Assembly (NCBI GenBank): GCA_016297585.1
Contig: JAEDGJ010000149.1
Location: forward strand, 1 to 5,824
DNA length: 5,824 nucleotides
Direction of reading: 5' to 3'
Source: Clostridiaceae bacterium
GTDB lineage: Bacteria > Bacillota > Clostridia > Oscillospirales > QAMX01
In this document: piece after piece, positions 3,818 through 5,824 of the stretch
Position numbering within the stretch: the first letter of the stretch is position 1
Layout of the letters: every line of letters starts with the position of its first letter
Program-made: the position numbers and the translations under genes
Notes under the pieces: generated by a model
Seen by the model: the letters and a program-made list of their open reading frames with translations, nothing else
Database searches by the model: none
What the model was told of the DNA's origin: nothing

Positions 3818-5824
3818 TTGAACGTGCAGCCTGCTCTTTCGGCCTTTTACGGCATCTCGTTTCTCGTCACGGCGATTGCATTCGGCTTTGCCCTGTATCT
3901 GCATCTGTGGGTGCGGCGGCAGAAAAGCTGTACGGAGGAGGTTCGCTCCGCAGCCCGGCTGATCCGGGAGGGCGCGAATACGTTTTTACGCAGGGAATAC
4001 GCGATGCTCGCCCGATTCGCGGCCGCGGCGGCCGTTATCATCTTCGTGCTGCTGCCGCAGCCGGTCTGGAGGGGCGGCGCCCTCGACAATCTGACGATGG
4101 CGCTGTCCTATCTCGCGGGCACGGCGCTGTCGGCTCTGGCGGGAAAGATCGGCATCTTCGTCGCGACCGGCGCGAACGAAAAGACCGCCGAGGGCGCGCG
4201 GGAGGGCATCCGTCCCGCGTTTCTCGTCGGCTTCCGCGGCGGCGCGGTGATGGGACTCGCGGTTGTCGGCGCTTCCCTGCTCGGCGTCGCGGCGGTGCTG
4301 TGCCTGACGGGCAGCACGACGGCGCTGCTCGGCTTTTCCTTCGGCGCGAGCTCCCTTGCGCTGTTTGCCAAGGCCGGCGGGGGCATCTTTACCAAGACCG
4401 CGGACGTCAGCGCCGATCTGACGGGCAAGGTCGAGCTCGGCATCCCCGAGGACGACCCGCGCAACCCGGCGGTGATCGCGGATAACGTCGGCGACAACGT
4501 CGGAGACGTCGCCGGGATGGGCGCGGATCTCTTTGACTCCAACGTCGCATCCATGGCGGCGGCACTCGTAATGGCGGCGGCGCTGGACCGCGCGGCGGGT
4601 GGGGCGCTGAACACGATGATGGTGTTCTGCTACGCGTCGGCGGGGCTTCTCGCGTCCGTCATCGGCATCGCGCTGGCGCGCATCGGGCGGCACGGCAGTC
4701 CGACCCGCGCGCTGAATACCTCCACCTATGTGACGACGGCGCTGTTTTTGATTCTGACCGCCGCCGCGAACCTGATTTTTGAGGGCTTTTCGTGGCGCGT
4801 CTGGGGTGCGTCCGCCGTCGGACTGCTCGTCGGCGTCGTCATCGGCATCGTGACCGACTTTTTCACAAACGACGCCCACCGCATCGTCCGGCGCGTCGCC
4901 CGCGCATCCGCGTCCGGCTCCGCGTTCACGGTGCTCTCCGGCATCTCCTACGGCTTTCTCTCCGCGCTTCCGGCGATGACCGGCATCGCGGTGTCGGCGC
5001 TCGCCGCGTATATGCTCTGCGAGCCGATGGGAGAGGGATACGCGATGTTCGGCATCGCGATGGCGGCGGTCGGGATGCTCTCGATTGTCGGCATGATCAT
5101 CAGCAACGACGCCTATGGGCCGATCGTCGACAACGCGCGCGGACTCGTCGAAATGGGAAGGCTCGGCGGAAAAGCGCTGGACGTGACCGACGTGCTCGAC
5201 TCCGCGGGCAATACCGTCAAGGCGGTGACGAAGGGATTCGCCATCGGCGCGGCGGGGCTGACCGTCATCAGCCTGCTCGGCGCATACAGAAGCGAGGTCA
5301 ACGAGGCGGCGCAGAGGCTCGGAAAAGCGGCGCTTACCGGCTTTGACGTCATGAACCCCACGGTGTTTTTCGGCATCCTGATCGGCGCGGCGGTTCCGGC
5401 GGTGTTTTCCGCGATGCTGATCCTCGGCGTCGACCGGAACGCGCAGCGCATGGTCGCGGAGATCCGCCGCCAGTTCCGCGAGATCGCGGGACTGCGGGAG
5501 GGACGTCCGGACGCCCGTCCCGAATATGACCGCTGCATCGGCATTGCGACGGAGGGCGCGCTGCGGGAGCTGATTCCGGCGGGACTCGCCGCGATCGCCG
5601 CGACGCTTGCCGTCGGCTTTATCGGCGGCGTCAGCGCGGTGGGCGGCTTCCTGCTCGGCAACATCGTGTCCGGGCTGCTGCTGGCGCTGTTCATGTCCAA
5701 CGCCGGCGGGCTGTGGGACAACGCCAAAAAGTACATCGAGAGCGGCGCGGAGGGAGGACCCGGCTCGGACGCGCACAAGGCCTCCGTCGTCGGCGACACC
5801 GTCGGAGATCCGTTCAAGGACACG
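3818..5824 (+). CDS. hppA: Membrane-bound proton-translocating pyrophosphatase, K+-independent type (3' end off the window)
   Basis: The 669 visible codons encode an integral membrane pyrophosphatase that hydrolyses PPi and pumps ions across the cytoplasmic membrane. The family is about 650-750 residues with some 16 helices, so only the last helix region is missing. Seen: a first membrane helix (residues 9-32); the PPi-binding loop KTADVSADLTGKVE (193-206, with K193, D196, D200, K204, E206); EDDPRNPAVIADNVGDNVGD (211-230, with D222, D226, D230 for magnesium-PPi); the gate segment D237-L-F-D240-S-N; and the last catalytic block, WDNAKKYIESG (633-643) and HKASVVGDTVGDPFKDT (653-669). GNTVKAVTKG (464-473) carries K468 and T471, the lysine/threonine pair that marks the K+-independent, proton-pumping subfamily. 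Odd points: D240 replaces the usual gate glutamate, and GGPGS stands where GGKGS is common. The start is TTG 3818. It follows the structured spacer. Confidence 0.97.
   Translation, partial: MNVQPALSAFYGISFLVTAIAFGFALYLHLWVRRQKSCTEEVRSAARLIREGANTFLRREYAMLARFAAAAAVIIFVLLPQPVWRGGALDNLTMALSYLAGTALSALAGKIGIFVATGANEKTAEGAREGIRPAFLVGFRGGAVMGLAVVGASLLGVAAVLCLTGSTTALLGFSFGASSLALFAKAGGGIFTKTADVSADLTGKVELGIPEDDPRNPAVIADNVGDNVGDVAGMGADLFDSNVASMAAALVMAAALDRAAGGALNTMMVFCYASAGLLASVIGIALARIGRHGSPTRALNTSTYVTTALFLILTAAANLIFEGFSWRVWGASAVGLLVGVVIGIVTDFFTNDAHRIVRRVARASASGSAFTVLSGISYGFLSALPAMTGIAVSALAAYMLCEPMGEGYAMFGIAMAAVGMLSIVGMIISNDAYGPIVDNARGLVEMGRLGGKALDVTDVLDSAGNTVKAVTKGFAIGAAGLTVISLLGAYRSEVNEAAQRLGKAALTGFDVMNPTVFFGILIGAAVPAVFSAMLILGVDRNAQRMVAEIRRQFREIAGLREGRPDARPEYDRCIGIATEGALRELIPAGLAAIAATLAVGFIGGVSAVGGFLLGNIVSGLLLALFMSNAGGLWDNAKKYIESGAEGGPGSDAHKASVVGDTVGDPFKDT

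Noticed and set aside
2456..3904. A 482-codon open frame on the minus strand across the TIM-barrel gene and the spacer
   Set aside because: It has no ribosome-binding site, low-complexity composition, and runs antisense to a well-supported coupled gene. It is open only because of codon bias and the lack of stops in the palindromic spacer.
3986..5776. A 596-codon open frame on the minus strand opposite hppA
   Set aside because: It is antisense to an unmistakable pyrophosphatase, and its product is very rich in Arg, Asp, Ala and His with no domain-like pattern. Long antisense frames are expected in GC-rich genes.

Overview
The window is GC-rich bacterial DNA carrying five protein-coding genes, two of them cut by the window edges. 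Three of the five genes start with TTG behind strong purine-rich Shine-Dalgarno sequences. The gene set (a DUF1848 protein, Hsp33, a membrane pyrophosphatase, and sugar-type oxidoreductase and hydrolase-like proteins) together with sigma-A-like promoters suggests an anaerobic, high-GC member of the Bacillota (Clostridia-like, possibly an uncultured gut or rumen lineage). This assignment is inference from gene families and signals, not from a marker gene.

Layout. Positions 1-486 (minus) hold the N-terminal 162 residues of a Gfo/Idh/MocA-type NAD(P)-dependent oxidoreductase, with its own extended -10 promoter at 529-557. Positions 618-1460 (minus) hold a complete DUF1848 protein with a radical-SAM-like cysteine motif at its C-terminus. 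Positions 1461-1634 are a divergent promoter region. It serves the DUF1848 gene leftward and hslO rightward, and has a perfect 9-bp dyad over the hslO -35 region. Positions 1635-2522 (plus) encode Hsp33 (hslO) with all four zinc/redox cysteines. Its stop overlaps the start of the next gene (2519-3559), an unnamed TIM-barrel protein that looks like a glycoside hydrolase. Positions 3560-3817 are non-coding and unusually rich in nested, mutually exclusive inverted repeats. From 3818 to the right edge runs 669 codons of a membrane-bound proton-pumping pyrophosphatase (hppA), lacking only its C-terminal end.

How the genes relate. hslO and the TIM-barrel gene almost certainly form one translationally coupled unit. 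hppA follows on the same strand behind the structured spacer and could be reached by read-through or by its own promoter, which I could not identify. The two minus-strand genes are a separate leftward group; the oxidoreductase has its own promoter and could also receive read-through from the DUF1848 gene, since I see no convincing terminator between them. A sugar-oxidising dehydrogenase and a glycosidase-like protein in one neighbourhood hint at carbohydrate catabolism, but they are on opposite strands, so the link is weak.

I see no established mobile element, CRISPR array, tRNA or rRNA. The points most worth a second look are the structured spacer before hppA, the Asp in place of the usual gate Glu in the pyrophosphatase, the C-terminal radical-SAM-like motif of the DUF1848 protein, the dyad over the hslO promoter, and the coupling of a redox chaperone to a glycosidase-like protein.
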